NCBI GenBank assembly: GCA_049515175.1
Contig: JBEKUI010000002.1
Location: forward strand, 1-61,844
Length of the DNA stretch: 61,844 nt
Direction: 5' to 3'
Origin: JACQNR01 sp049515175
GTDB lineage: Bacteria; Acidobacteriota; Terriglobia; UBA7540
Part shown: positions 34,273-44,586 of the stretch, piece after piece
How positions within the stretch are numbered: the stretch's first letter is position 1
Layout of the letters: every line of letters starts with the position of its first letter
Translations under genes and position numbers: made by a program
The notes under the pieces: generated by a model
Seen by the model: only the letters and a program-made list of their open reading frames with translations
Databases searched by the model: none
Told to the model about the DNA's origin: nothing

Positions 34273-35580
34273 ATGGCAACTGGCAAGGGCTTCGCAAATC
34301 GCTACCTGACCGAAGCCGAGGTTCGTGAGGTTGTCACCGAGGGTTTGGACGCTCTCCATGCCGACCGCAAGCGTGTGCTCATCATTATTCCCGACGGCAC
34401 GCGCACCATGCCCATCCCACGGATGTTCAGCCTCTTTCAGGAACTCCTCCTGCCCCGGACGAGCGCCATGGATTACCTCATTGCCCTCGGCACGCACCAG
34501 CCCATGAGCGACGAGCAGTTGACAAAGCACGTCGGCCAGCGTGTGACGAACGGCCAAGTCGGCAGGATTCGCATTTTCAACCATCGCTGGGACGATCCCG
34601 CGAGCCTCACGACCCTCGGCACGATTCCGGCGAACGAGATTGAAGCAATCACCGACGGTTTAATGTCTCAGGATGTGCCGGTTCGGCTCAACAAGCTCAT
34701 CTTCGACTACGACCAGATCATCATCTGCGGTCCGGTATTTCCGCATGAGGTGGTGGGATTCTCCGGCGGCTCGAAGTATTTCTTCCCTGGTATTGCGGCG
34801 GCTGAAATTATTAACTTTACGCACTGGCTGGGCGCGGTGATGACCAACTACAAGGTCATCGGTTCCGGCTATACGCCTGTGCGCCAGGTGATCGACCGCG
34901 CGGCGGCGATGATTGACCGGCCCACTGCGTGTTTCGCACTGGTGGTGACGTACGAAGGCGTTGCAGGGCTATACGTCGGCTCGCCGCACGAGGCCTGGGA
35001 GGCTGCGTCCAAGCTCTCCGCGCAAAAGCACATCATGTACGTGGAGAAGCCCTACCGCCGCGTGCTCTCCGTCATGCCTAAACTCTACGACGATCTTTGG
35101 ACGGCCGGCAAAGGCATGTACAAGATGGAGCCCGCGGTCGCGGACGGCGGCGAGGTAGTGATCTACGCGCCTCACATCGACGAGGTCAGCTACACGCACG
35201 GCAAGTTGATTGACGAGATTGGCTACCACTGCCGCGACTACTTCCTGGCGCAGTGGGACAAATTCAAGAAGTTTCCCGGGGGCATTCTCGCCCACTCGAC
35301 GCACGTCAAGGGTTTGGGATCATACGATGCCGCGAAGGGCATCGAGATGCCGCGCATCCGGGTCACCCTCGCCACGGGAATCCCCGAGGAGCGGTGCCGG
35401 CGCATCAACTTGGGTTACATCGATCCTGCGACGATCGATTTGAAAGAGTGGCAGGGCCGCGAGAGCGAGGGCGTCCTCGTCGTGCCTCGCGCCGGCGAAA
35501 TGCTTTATCGAGTGAAGGGCGCATCGGGCGCCGCGCCGCCGGAATCAGTTCGGCAAGCGTATTCGAACATATCATCCTGA
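34273..35580 (+). CDS. LarA-like (DUF2088) racemase/epimerase family protein
   Basis: A 435-residue protein of the lactate racemase LarA superfamily, whose members use a nickel-pincer nucleotide to racemise 2-hydroxy acids. Visible marks are IIPDGTRT near the N-terminus, the substrate/cofactor region PHEVVGFSGGSKYFFPGI and a further histidine in INFTHW, matching the family's His/Lys/His ligands. The cofactor-making genes larB, larC and larE are not in the window. Placed between a sugar-acid SDR and a phosphofructokinase, it may act on a sugar acid rather than lactate. ATG 34273 has a GAGGGAGAAG ribosome site. Confidence 0.82.
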   Translation: MATGKGFANRYLTEAEVREVVTEGLDALHADRKRVLIIIPDGTRTMPIPRMFSLFQELLLPRTSAMDYLIALGTHQPMSDEQLTKHVGQRVTNGQVGRIRIFNHRWDDPASLTTLGTIPANEIEAITDGLMSQDVPVRLNKLIFDYDQIIICGPVFPHEVVGFSGGSKYFFPGIAAAEIINFTHWLGAVMTNYKVIGSGYTPVRQVIDRAAAMIDRPTACFALVVTYEGVAGLYVGSPHEAWEAASKLSAQKHIMYVEKPYRRVLSVMPKLYDDLWTAGKGMYKMEPAVADGGEVVIYAPHIDEVSYTHGKLIDEIGYHCRDYFLAQWDKFKKFPGGILAHSTHVKGLGSYDAAKGIEMPRIRVTLATGIPEERCRRINLGYIDPATIDLKEWQGRESEGVLVVPRAGEMLYRVKGASGAAPPESVRQAYSNISS

Positions 35581-35624
35581 CGGACCCACCACCCTCGCAT
35601 CATACCTAACGGTGGAGACTCATC

Positions 35625-36893
<1,269 letters not shown>

Positions 36894-36908
<15 letters not shown>

Positions 36909-36931
36909 GGGCACGCCATGGCGTGTCCTTA
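36894..36931. repeat. 38-bp direct repeat, left copy
   Basis: This copy contains the last four codons and stop of the phosphofructokinase gene, followed by a near-palindrome GGGGCACGCCATGGCGTG. It matches 37413-37450 at 36 of 38 positions, and the two copies bracket the hicB-hicA module. Confidence 0.8.
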
Positions 36932-37020
36932 CGAGTGGGGCGGCTGATTCGGGGTTGCTCTCTGGGGTATACTTGCCGCATGGGACGTGCGGCCGGAAGC
37001 GCTATGTCCAGGAGTGCCGG

Positions 37021-37215
37021 ATGAAAACCACGAAGTTCACCTATTGGCGAGACGGCGACTTTTATCTGGGGTTTCTAAACGAATATCCCGACTGTCAGAC
37101 GCAGGGCACCTCAAAGCAAGAATTGGTCCACAATCTCAAAGACCTTCTAGTGGACCTCGAATCCGGCGAAATCCCCTACGCTCGGAAAGTTGAAGATCTG
37201 GTCGTGGCGGATTGA
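37021..37215 (+). CDS. hicB: HicB-family antitoxin (short type)
   Basis: A 64-residue protein with the partial RNase H-like fold of HicB antitoxins: FTYWRDGDFYLGFLNEYPDCQTQG then TSKQELVHNLKDLLVDLESGEIP. It would bind and neutralise HicA. The short form lacks the C-terminal DNA-binding domain present in longer HicB proteins. AGGAG lies just upstream of ATG 37021, and a TATACT -10-like box is at 36968-36973. The stop codon overlaps the TTG start of a broken hicA. Since the toxin is disrupted, this antitoxin may be a relic or may act on other HicA copies. Confidence 0.82.
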   Translation: MKTTKFTYWRDGDFYLGFLNEYPDCQTQGTSKQELVHNLKDLLVDLESGEIPYARKVEDLVVAD

Positions 37216-37391
37216 AAAGAAGAGACCTGATCCGGAAGTTGGAGGAAGTCGGTTGTGTGCTGGTTCGGCACGGGGCGAGCCATGACTGATACACCAACCC
37301 GAAAACCAAGCAGTCCCAACCCGTGCCCCGTCACAGCGAGATTCACCAGGACCTGGCCAAATCCATCATCAAGAAGCTCAGCAAGGAATAA
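37212..37391 (+). pseudogene. hicA: HicA toxin gene with in-frame nonsense codon
   Basis: Read from TTG 37212 the frame gives KRRDLIRKLEEVGCVLVRHG then ASHD, a TGA at 37287-37289, and then YTNPKTKQSQPVPRH and a tail ending KKLSKE with stop at 37389-37391. This is an otherwise intact 59-codon HicA double-stranded-RNA-binding-fold toxin. Related HicA proteins have tryptophan after SHD, so TGG has become TGA by a single base change. The catalytic histidine (in RHGASH) is kept. The truncated 25-residue product should be inactive. Sequencing error is an alternative, as is rare readthrough. Confidence 0.82.
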
Positions 37392-37412
37392 CCTGCCGAA
37401 GGTTTCTCAGTG

Positions 37413-37450
37413 CAGGCGTATCGGTAGGGGCACGCCATGGTGTGCCCTTA
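37413..37450. repeat. 38-bp direct repeat, right copy
   Basis: It repeats the phosphofructokinase gene end (CAGGCGTATCGGTAG) and the adjoining near-palindrome. Here it overlaps the stop codon of the UxaE-like gene on the minus strand. Two mismatches separate it from 36894-36931. Confidence 0.8.
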
Positions 37451-39349
37451 TGGTTGCAGGTGGTCGGCCAGCCAGACGATGTAGCGCGCATTACGGCGAC
37501 GGACTTCGGCGAGCAGATCCTCGGGTAACTCGTCGAGCTTTTCCTTGAAGAACCGCTTGTCGCTGTCGGGCGCGTCCACGTCGCGGCTACCCACCATGTT
37601 GCCCAGCCAGAAGACTTGGAAGAGATTTCCGTCCACACGGCCGCGCGCGGAATCACCCAGATAGAATTCGAGTCCTTTTTTGACGTACAACTGCGCCAGT
37701 TCGCTCTCGGCGCCGAAGGCTCCAGCGGCGGCAAACTTGCGGGCACGATGAACCATGCGCTCGAAGACGGAACGCCAGTAGGAGCCCGCAGGCTGCTCGG
37801 AGAGCACATCGAGAAGCTGAAGCTGCAATTCGCCGGAGATTTTGTAATTCACCCGGCCCCCAGTAGCTTTGCCGATGGCTTCCAACACTTCCGCCTGCTT
37901 GCCGCTCCCGGAATGGATGCTCAGCGTCCCGTCGAAATATCGCGCGACGGCGGCGAGCTCTGCAACCCGCGCCTTGAGCTCGTCGATGGGTTTGCCGCCA
38001 AACTCGCGGGTAGCACGTGGGACGAGTTCCGGCCACATTTTGTGATGGCAGTAGGCCTCAAGACCAACGCCGCTCTCGGGCTTGGTGGCCAACGCTGACG
38101 GGTAGGCCTGACGCTTCTTGAAACCGAGGTTGGGCGGCACAAGCTGCGCCGGGCGCCCGCGCGCCTTCAGCCAGTGCATGTAGAAAAGCAGTTCCTTCGT
38201 GGTGGTGAGCGTTTCGGCCTCATCGATTGAGGGCTCAAAGTCGAAATCGGTGCTGAGTCCGGCCTTCGCCTTGACCGCTTTAACTTCATCGAACAACTCT
38301 TCATTGAGCTTCAAGCTCTCGCCGAATTTGACCGCGAGGCGAAGGATTTCCGGGCGGCTGAGATCGCAGGGCGCGCCTTCAATGCGGAATAGCTGCGAGA
38401 ATTCAGAGAGAATCCAGCGCTGCTCCTCAGCAGAGAATTGCCGCTGGAATTTCTCCTCGATCACAGAGTCCGGCCACGCTTGCGGGTGGCGAGGGTCAGC
38501 CTGCAGCTCGAACATCCGCGAAGTATCTGTGGTGAACTTCGAATATCCCACGGCATGGCGGATCGCGTCCTTTATCATTCCCACCGAGTGCGTGATCTCC
38601 TTCGGCGTATTGCCGGAGATGATGAAGTGGTCCGCTTCGGCCGAGTAGCCCTCGCGCCAGCCGCTCCGAATCGCCGCCCACAGGCCGGCGTCGTAAAGAT
38701 GCTGGATGGAAACCCGCGTGTGGCCAATGGCTGTGGGATTCTCGCCGTCGCGTACGGATATCGCGTCGTCCGTGGTCATTTCGCGCGTCGCCGAAAGTTG
38801 TACGGTCGAAGCCATGTTCACATTCAGCCTGGCGAGGATTTCGCGGAAGGCATCAAACACCGCGGGTAGACTGATCTCGGGATGCCGATTGCCCGCCGCA
38901 ATCGCCGGGAGCGCGCGCTGCGGCCGGGGAAGGAACACGCGCGCCACCTTCTCAGCAAATGCGCGGACGTTTTCGCGATCCGTCGATGAGAAGGGAAAGA
39001 CTGTCAATTCCACTTCTTTCCCGGCGGCGCTGATGCGATGGTTGAGCAGGGGATGGAGGAAGCGGCTCACCGTTCTGCCCGCCCCGGTGGACCATTGGAA
39101 TAGGACGGAGCTTTTGTCTTTGGGGCCGGCAACGTCGGCAACAAGATAACAAGTGGAGTTGTCTTCCGGATCCTTCTCAAGGGATTGCGGACAAACCCGA
39201 AGGTTGGTGAACTGGGTGGCGCCAGCGCCGGCGGCGAGTTGTGTTCTCGCTTCGGCGATCGACTTGGCCCCCGTGAGCTGCATGACCAGTTCAGTGAGCG
39301 AACGGGCTTCGTTCATGGCGATGGATAACTGCGCATTATCGGTGGACAT
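37448..39349 (-). CDS. Tagaturonate epimerase (UxaE)-like protein
   Basis: A 633-residue cytoplasmic protein. The C-terminal two thirds carry sequence of the UxaE (tagaturonate/fructuronate epimerase) type: ADHFIISGNTPKEITHSV, PPNLGFKKRQAYPS, LEAYCHHKMWPEL and LSIHSGSGKQAEVLEAIG. The histidines and acidic residues here are consistent with a metal-dependent TIM-barrel epimerase. About 150 extra N-terminal residues precede the region I recognise. UxaE converts tagaturonate to fructuronate, which would feed the SDR reductase across the hic locus. The family call is from memory of motifs and so is moderate. Confidence 0.6.
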   Translation of the reverse strand: MSTDNAQLSIAMNEARSLTELVMQLTGAKSIAEARTQLAAGAGATQFTNLRVCPQSLEKDPEDNSTCYLVADVAGPKDKSSVLFQWSTGAGRTVSRFLHPLLNHRISAAGKEVELTVFPFSSTDRENVRAFAEKVARVFLPRPQRALPAIAAGNRHPEISLPAVFDAFREILARLNVNMASTVQLSATREMTTDDAISVRDGENPTAIGHTRVSIQHLYDAGLWAAIRSGWREGYSAEADHFIISGNTPKEITHSVGMIKDAIRHAVGYSKFTTDTSRMFELQADPRHPQAWPDSVIEEKFQRQFSAEEQRWILSEFSQLFRIEGAPCDLSRPEILRLAVKFGESLKLNEELFDEVKAVKAKAGLSTDFDFEPSIDEAETLTTTKELLFYMHWLKARGRPAQLVPPNLGFKKRQAYPSALATKPESGVGLEAYCHHKMWPELVPRATREFGGKPIDELKARVAELAAVARYFDGTLSIHSGSGKQAEVLEAIGKATGGRVNYKISGELQLQLLDVLSEQPAGSYWRSVFERMVHRARKFAAAGAFGAESELAQLYVKKGLEFYLGDSARGRVDGNLFQVFWLGNMVGSRDVDAPDSDKRFFKEKLDELPEDLLAEVRRRNARYIVWLADHLQP

Positions 39350-39477
39350 TGAATTTCCCCAAATGGGCGTCTAATCCTTCAAACCTTGGACTCCGGGATC
39401 GTATCACAGGCGTAAAGGACGAGCCCGACTTCGAGGATTGGAGAGGGGGCGCCAAGAGGATGCGGATATCGCCGGCG

Positions 39478-39837
39478 CTAGATCCATTCCAGCGCGCCGC
39501 GCTTCCAGAGCCAGATGTAACCGATGATGAGGATGCCGAGGAAGACCATCATCTCGACCAGTCCAAACAGGCCCAGCGTCTGGTACTGCACGGCCCACGG
39601 GAACAGGTACACGGTTTCCACGTCGAAGATCACAAAGAGGATGGCCACAATGTAGAAGCGCACTGTGTAGCGGCCGCGCGCGTCGGACTCCGGCGTGATG
39701 CCGCATTCATAGGGCATGATTTTTTCGGGCGTGGGATTGAACTTCGGGCGGATGAACTTCATGATCCACAGCGTCACGATGGGAAACGCCGCCGCGATGG
39801 CGCAAAAAATCACGATGGGTCCGTATGAGTTAAGCAC
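39478..39837 (-). CDS. nuoA: NADH-quinone oxidoreductase subunit A
   Basis: A 119-residue membrane subunit of complex I. Three hydrophobic helices are present, and the conserved loop PYECGI(T)P with its cysteine, followed by RFYIVAILFVIFDVE, is diagnostic of NuoA/NdhC. The acidic residues in FDVETVYLFPW are conserved. Complex I genes usually cluster, but no nuoB or later subunit follows downstream in this window: the next leftward gene is the UxaE-like one. It appears as an isolated nuoA; a second full operon may exist elsewhere. Confidence 0.95.
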   Translation of the reverse strand: MLNSYGPIVIFCAIAAAFPIVTLWIMKFIRPKFNPTPEKIMPYECGITPESDARGRYTVRFYIVAILFVIFDVETVYLFPWAVQYQTLGLFGLVEMMVFLGILIIGYIWLWKRGALEWI

Positions 39838-39913
39838 CGAGCATTTCCTCCCGCGCCAGCTCCGCTATGATAGCACAGCGGGACAATGTGTAGTCGCCGT
39901 TGTTATCCGTCTG

Positions 39914-40402
39914 TTAGTGCCCCGTCCTGCCCCGAACCAGGTCGATGACGTGGGGTAGCAGGTCAATGATAGCGGACAGCGACTCAGTGGCTCCTCGTGG
40001 GCTGCCGGGCAGGTTGACAATCACTTTGCCCTGCCGCACCCCGACGACACCTCGGGAAAGCGCCGCGGTCCGCGTTTTCTTAACGCCTTCGGCGCGCATC
40101 AACTCGGCCAGTCCCGGGATCTCGCGCTCTATGACGGCGCGGGTGGCTTCTGGCGTCACGTCGCGGGGGCCCAGCCCCGTGCCGCCGGTGGCGAAGATCC
40201 CCTCGCAATCATCAATATTAGTCAGGGCTTCCAGTCGCGCGCGAATTACCGCGATTTCATCAGGAAGGATCTCGCAGGAAAGCACAGACCAGCCGTGTGC
40301 CTCAAGTGATTCACGCAACGCGGGGCCGGAACGATCCTCGCGTTCCCCATGCGAGGCAGCATCGCTTAGGACCAGAATTCTCGCGCGGAGGGAAGAGGGC
40401 AT
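39914..40402 (-). CDS. mogA: Molybdopterin adenylyltransferase MogA/MoaB family
   Basis: A 162-residue protein that adenylates molybdopterin before molybdate insertion. The GGTG motif in IFATGGTGLGPRDVTPEAT and the acidic VLSDAASHGEREDRSGP start are family marks, and the end VNLPGSPRGATESLSAI is typical. ATG 40402 was chosen because the conserved fold begins a few residues later; a GTG at 40459 is also possible. It lies in the same leftward run as moaC and moeA, separated from them by a response regulator gene. Confidence 0.9.
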   Translation of the reverse strand: MPSSLRARILVLSDAASHGEREDRSGPALRESLEAHGWSVLSCEILPDEIAVIRARLEALTNIDDCEGIFATGGTGLGPRDVTPEATRAVIEREIPGLAELMRAEGVKKTRTAALSRGVVGVRQGKVIVNLPGSPRGATESLSAIIDLLPHVIDLVRGRTGH

Positions 40403-40479
40403 GAAAGGTTTGGCGTGGCACTCTGTGAGCGCCGAAAGGGTTCCGATTTCCTCGGCCACAGACAGCCGTCAGAGGCAAA

Positions 40480-41211
40480 CTACCCCGCGTCGCGGTTGGA
40501 TTCGTCGAGCAGACGGAGCCCTTCCATCATCAATCCCTGCGTCGGCATGGTTGTAGTGCGCTCGGAGGCCGTCCGCGCGAAGTCCAGTTCCCACTCGCCT
40601 TCGGTCCACGTCAGTACCTTGAAGACTGCCGGATTGCCGGACAGCTTCCCATAAGTCGCGTGGATCACCTGGCCTTCCACGAAGTAGAGGACACATTCGT
40701 CCACGCCGTTATGAAGAATCAGCGCGCAGGTCTTGCGGCCCTGCTCGAGCGAACTCATCCAGTCGAGCAGATTCATTTCACTCAGCCGGCCGGACACTCG
40801 CCCGCCGCCCGCGCCCGTCGCCTCCAGGCGCTGCTGGTGGAGTCGCGCCGTAATCCGATGCACTTGCTCCCGCAATTCGTTCACGAAGAACGGCTTCACG
40901 AAATACTCTTCCACGCCGTCGAGTACCATGCGCAAGTGTTCGTCAATTTCCTTTTGGGAAGCGAGGAAACAGAAGGGAATGCTCTGAGTTTCCTTGCGGG
41001 CACGCAGCTTCTCAAACAACGCCCGCCCATCCATGACCGGCATCGAGTAGTCGGATATGATGAGGTCGGGTTTGACCTCGATCGATTTCATCAATGCGTC
41101 GGCCCCGTCAGTGGCGGTGATGAGCTCACCGTACTTATCCAGGCTGCGGATCAGCAGCTGCATGATGGTCGGATTATCATCAACGACCAGGATTCTCAGA
41201 CCTGCTGCCAT
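40480..41211 (-). CDS. Response regulator with DUF4388 (PatA-like) output domain
   Basis: A 243-residue two-domain protein. The receiver domain (about 5-125) has acidic pair D11/D12, phosphoacceptor D54 in SDYSMPVMDG and lysine in FVKPFF. The second domain (about 140-243), beginning SGRLSEMNLLDWMSSLEQGRKTC and including LYFVEGQVIHATYG, is a DUF4388/PatA N-terminal-like module found in gliding and surface-behaviour regulators. No sensor kinase is adjacent. It sits between moaC and mogA, so it may be co-transcribed with molybdenum-cofactor genes by chance or design. Confidence 0.85.
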   Translation of the reverse strand: MAAGLRILVVDDNPTIMQLLIRSLDKYGELITATDGADALMKSIEVKPDLIISDYSMPVMDGRALFEKLRARKETQSIPFCFLASQKEIDEHLRMVLDGVEEYFVKPFFVNELREQVHRITARLHQQRLEATGAGGGRVSGRLSEMNLLDWMSSLEQGRKTCALILHNGVDECVLYFVEGQVIHATYGKLSGNPAVFKVLTWTEGEWELDFARTASERTTTMPTQGLMMEGLRLLDESNRDAG

Positions 41212-41243
41212 GTTTCTTGGACCGTCCCAAAATGCAACCTAAG

Positions 41244-41732
41244 TCATCTCTTGACACGATACACGCCGCTCTTGCCCCCGCTTTTTTCCAGCACGCGCAG
41301 CCGCGTAATCTCAATTCCGCGTTCCAGAGCTTTGCACATGTCGTAGACGGTCAGCGCGGCAGCGGCAGCGGCGGTGAGCGCTTCCATTTCGACTCCCGTT
41401 GGGCCTGTGGAGCGAATCGTGGACGTAATCAATACCCCATTGTGGCACATCTGCGTCTGTACATCAACGTGGGTCAACAGCAGCGGGTGACAGAGTGGAA
41501 TGAGATCCGCGGTGCGTTTGGCCGCCGCGATCCCCGCCACGCGAGCGATTTCCAGCGGGTTTCCCTTGGGGTTCTTCTTGAGGGCTCGAAGGGTCTGGGG
41601 CCTCATTTTTACCAGCACACTAGCTTTTGCCTGACGAGCAGTCTCCGGCTTCGCCGAGACGTCTACCATGCGGATGCGACCGGCGTGATCGTAGTGGCTG
41701 AGCAGTTCCGTCTTGCGTGTCGAGCGCGCCAT
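41244..41732 (-). CDS. moaC: Cyclic pyranopterin monophosphate synthase MoaC
   Basis: MoaC completes the first step of molybdenum-cofactor synthesis, making cPMP. The 162-residue length is standard. It has the family features RIRMVDVSAKPETAR, KGNPLEIARVAGIAAAKRT followed by LIPLCHPLLLTHVDV, GVEMEALTAAAAAALTVYDMCKA and a basic C-terminus with KSGGKSGVY. The ATG at 41732 starts the conserved region; the frame is open further up without homology. It lies downstream of moeA on the same strand. Confidence 0.95.
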   Translation of the reverse strand: MARSTRKTELLSHYDHAGRIRMVDVSAKPETARQAKASVLVKMRPQTLRALKKNPKGNPLEIARVAGIAAAKRTADLIPLCHPLLLTHVDVQTQMCHNGVLITSTIRSTGPTGVEMEALTAAAAAALTVYDMCKALERGIEITRLRVLEKSGGKSGVYRVKR

Positions 41733-41824
41733 CTTGGAATGGAAACTGGAAACTAGAGAATTGCAGCCGGGCGTTCGCGGGGCTAGTTTCCAGGTTCTAG
41801 TCTCCTTTCCTGTCGTCAAGAGGT

Positions 41825-43033
41825 TCAGTTGCGACGCGGCAATACGTCCACCCAATCTCCAGCCGCCAGCTCTACCTGCTCAGGACGAATTACCAGAAAG
41901 CAGTTGGCGCCTGCAATCCCCACGAGGTCACCCGAGCCCTGCCAGCTGACCAGCGAAACAAACGGTTCACCGCCCCGTGCTTCCACCCGGGCTGGCATGA
42001 AGGCGGTGAGACCAAGCCGCTGTTTGAAGGATTCGGCGAGTCGCGCTCGCAGGAAGATCGGCTCCTCGAACCCCGCGCCCGCGAGGCGTCCGATCGCCGG
42101 GCGGACGAAAATCTCGAAAGTCACAAACGTAGAGACGGGGTTTCCCGGCAGGCCAAACAAGGGTTTCCCCTTAGCCTGGCCAAAGACCAAAGGTTTCCCA
42201 GGCCGGATGGCCACGCCCTGGACAGAGATTTCGGTATCCAACTCCTCCAGCACCTGCCTGACGTAATCGAATTTCCCCTTTGAGGCGCCGCCACTCAGCA
42301 GCAGCAGATCGGACTCGAGGCCTTCTTCAATCAGACGCCGAAGAGCGTGCTTTTCGTCGGGCGCCACGGGGAGTCTGTGAGGGATGCCCCCTGCATCGGC
42401 GACCTGGGCGGCGAGGGCAAAATCATTGCTGTTGCGGATCTGAAACCATTCCGGCTGGCTGTCGATAGGCACGACTTCGTCGCCTGTGGTGAGAATCGCC
42501 ACTTGCGGCGGCAGGAATACGCGAACCTGCGCTTTCCCCACCGAGGCGAGCAGGCCGATCTCACCCGCACCCAGACGCCGCCCGCGGCTCAATACGTGCG
42601 TCCCCGACGGGGCTTCGCTCCCCCGGCGAACAACGTTTTCGCAGGGAGCGACCGGCCGCTCAACCTTCACTCTATCTCCATCGGCGGCGACGTGCTCCAG
42701 CATGACTACTGCGTCAGCGCCAGTGGGTAGCGGTGCGCCGGTCATGATGGCAAGGCACTCGCCCGGCCCGACGATGGCGGTGGAAGGCTCGCCCGCACGG
42801 ATTTCGCCCCGGCAGGTCAAGATCGCCGGAAACCTCGCAACGTCCGCCGAGCGAACCGCGAAGCCGTCCCGCGTGGAGCGGTGGAAGGGCGGGTAATCCC
42901 GGTCCGCCAGGATGTCTTCCGCCAGGACGCGGCCGTGCGCGCGGTCCAGCCGCAGGATTTCAAATGGGGGATCAGTCTTCGACTCAAGAAGCTTTTGCTG
43001 GATGATTGCGAGCGCAGCTTGAAATGAGAGCAT
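41825..43033 (-). CDS. moeA: Molybdopterin molybdenumtransferase MoeA
   Basis: MoeA inserts molybdate into adenylated molybdopterin. The 402-residue protein shows the expected signatures: RDYPPFHRSTRDGFAVRSAD, ECLAIMTGAPLPTGADAVVMLEH, ILTTGDEVV, LLLSGGASKGKFDYV and LPGNPVSTFVTFEIFVRP. The C-terminal beta domain is complete. Together with moaC and mogA it makes a partial molybdenum-cofactor locus transcribed leftward after purA; moaA, moaD and moaE are not in the window. Confidence 0.96.
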   Translation of the reverse strand: MLSFQAALAIIQQKLLESKTDPPFEILRLDRAHGRVLAEDILADRDYPPFHRSTRDGFAVRSADVARFPAILTCRGEIRAGEPSTAIVGPGECLAIMTGAPLPTGADAVVMLEHVAADGDRVKVERPVAPCENVVRRGSEAPSGTHVLSRGRRLGAGEIGLLASVGKAQVRVFLPPQVAILTTGDEVVPIDSQPEWFQIRNSNDFALAAQVADAGGIPHRLPVAPDEKHALRRLIEEGLESDLLLLSGGASKGKFDYVRQVLEELDTEISVQGVAIRPGKPLVFGQAKGKPLFGLPGNPVSTFVTFEIFVRPAIGRLAGAGFEEPIFLRARLAESFKQRLGLTAFMPARVEARGGEPFVSLVSWQGSGDLVGIAGANCFLVIRPEQVELAAGDWVDVLPRRN

Positions 43034-43115
43034 GTCGCGGCAAGAGAGAAATCAGAATACGGGACTCAGAAATCACCATTTACTGTATACGATGGGGAAC
43101 TCTGTGTCCCGGCAA

Positions 43116-44420
43116 CTAGTCGCGCAATACCGACCAGTTCTCATTCAACCAAATCGTCTGATGGCGCTCCGGTCCGGTGGAAACCATAGCGATTTTGACG
43201 CCGACCTCGTCCGAAAGGAATTTCAAGTAATTCTGGGCCTTCGGCGGGAGCGCCGAGAACTCGGTCAGGCCAAACGTCGGCTGCTGCCAGCCCGGCATCA
43301 CGTGATAACGGACCTTCAAGCTCTCGAGATTCTCAAGTTCGGAGGGGAAATCCGTAAATCGCTTCCCATCCAGCTCGTATTCGACGCCGACGGGGATCTC
43401 TGCAAGATGATCCAGGATATCCAGCTTGGTGATCACCATCGCTTTGAGATGGTTCAGGCGCGCGCTGTAACGTATCGCCGGCACATCAAACCAACCGCAA
43501 CGCCGCGGCCGTCCGGTCACGGCACCATATTCGCCGCCGCGCTCGCGCAACTTGTCGCCTTCCGGCCCCAGGGCTTCGGTGGGATAGGGGCCGCTGCCCA
43601 CGCGCGTGCAATAAGCTTTGGAGACTCCGATGACGGCGTTGATGCGCGTGGGTCCCACTCCCGTGCCGGTACAAGCACCGCCGGCGGAGGCGCTCGAAGA
43701 CGTCACGAAAGGGTAGGTCCCGTGGTCGATGTCGAGCAGGGTTCCCTGAGCCCCTTCGAAGAGCACGCGCTTGCCGCGATCCATCTCGCCATTGAGATAG
43801 GCAGAGACATCGGCGACGTAGGGCGCGACGCGGCGCGCTCGCTCGTAATACTCATCGACCATGCTGTCGGCTTCGAGCGGAGTGCCGGCAAAAAGGGCCG
43901 AGGCGATGCGGTTCTTTTCCGCCACCACTTCCGCGCACTTGCGGCGAAATCCCTGCGGATCGCGCAGGTCGCCGGCACGCAGCCCGCGCCGGCCCGCCTT
44001 GTCTTCATAACAGGGGCCAATCCCCTTGGCGGTGGTGCCGATCTTGCCCACGCCGCGCGCCTGCTCGGCGGCGACCTCATGACTGCGGTGGTAGGGAAGG
44101 ATCAGGTGGGCGCGGTCGCTGACAACCAATCGCTGGCCTACGGTAACTCCGGCTTTCTCGACGCGCTCCACCTCGCTCAGGAGGGAATCGGGGTTGACGA
44201 CGACACCATTGCCAATGACGGCGACTTTGTCAGGCCGCACCACCCCCGCCGGCAACAGTTGGAGAATAAACTTCGTCCCCTTGACGACCACCGTGTGCCC
44301 GGCGTTGGCGCCGCCCTGATAGCGGGCCACGATATCAAAATGGTCGGCGAGGGCATCGACGATCTTGCCTTTGCCTTCGTCTCCCCACTGCGCTCCAACG
44401 ACGACGACGTTTTGCCACAT
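43116..44420 (-). CDS. purA: Adenylosuccinate synthetase
   Basis: PurA joins aspartate to IMP with GTP in AMP synthesis. The 434-residue protein starts with NVVVVGAQWGDEGKGKIVDAL, the P-loop and catalytic aspartate of this family. KGIGPCYEDKAGRRGLR, GAQGTLLDIDHGTYPFVTSS and GRPRRCGWFD are further marks. ATG 44420 begins the conserved N-terminus; an open frame extends 47 codons further with no homology. It is part of a dense leftward run with trxA and glgA upstream and moeA downstream. Confidence 0.97.
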   Translation of the reverse strand: MWQNVVVVGAQWGDEGKGKIVDALADHFDIVARYQGGANAGHTVVVKGTKFILQLLPAGVVRPDKVAVIGNGVVVNPDSLLSEVERVEKAGVTVGQRLVVSDRAHLILPYHRSHEVAAEQARGVGKIGTTAKGIGPCYEDKAGRRGLRAGDLRDPQGFRRKCAEVVAEKNRIASALFAGTPLEADSMVDEYYERARRVAPYVADVSAYLNGEMDRGKRVLFEGAQGTLLDIDHGTYPFVTSSSASAGGACTGTGVGPTRINAVIGVSKAYCTRVGSGPYPTEALGPEGDKLRERGGEYGAVTGRPRRCGWFDVPAIRYSARLNHLKAMVITKLDILDHLAEIPVGVEYELDGKRFTDFPSELENLESLKVRYHVMPGWQQPTFGLTEFSALPPKAQNYLKFLSDEVGVKIAMVSTGPERHQTIWLNENWSVLRD

Positions 44421-44586
44421 AGGTTTGCTGCGGGCCCGTACGACCGCCCGTCCGCGCTCCATTCTACAACTGAAAAGGTCTTTTCTTGCAGACTGAGTGG
44501 GAGGTTTTTCCGCGCCGTCCGTTGGCGGCTGAGGGGCACCGCCTGCCGCCGGTTCAGCCATCCACGGCGCCCCGCGCGGGAAACCC

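Noticed and set aside
37287..37289. UGA recoded as selenocysteine or tryptophan in hicA
   Set aside because: No SECIS-like hairpin is evident just after the codon, and other genes in the window use TGG for Trp and TGA as stop, so a simple nonsense change is more likely.
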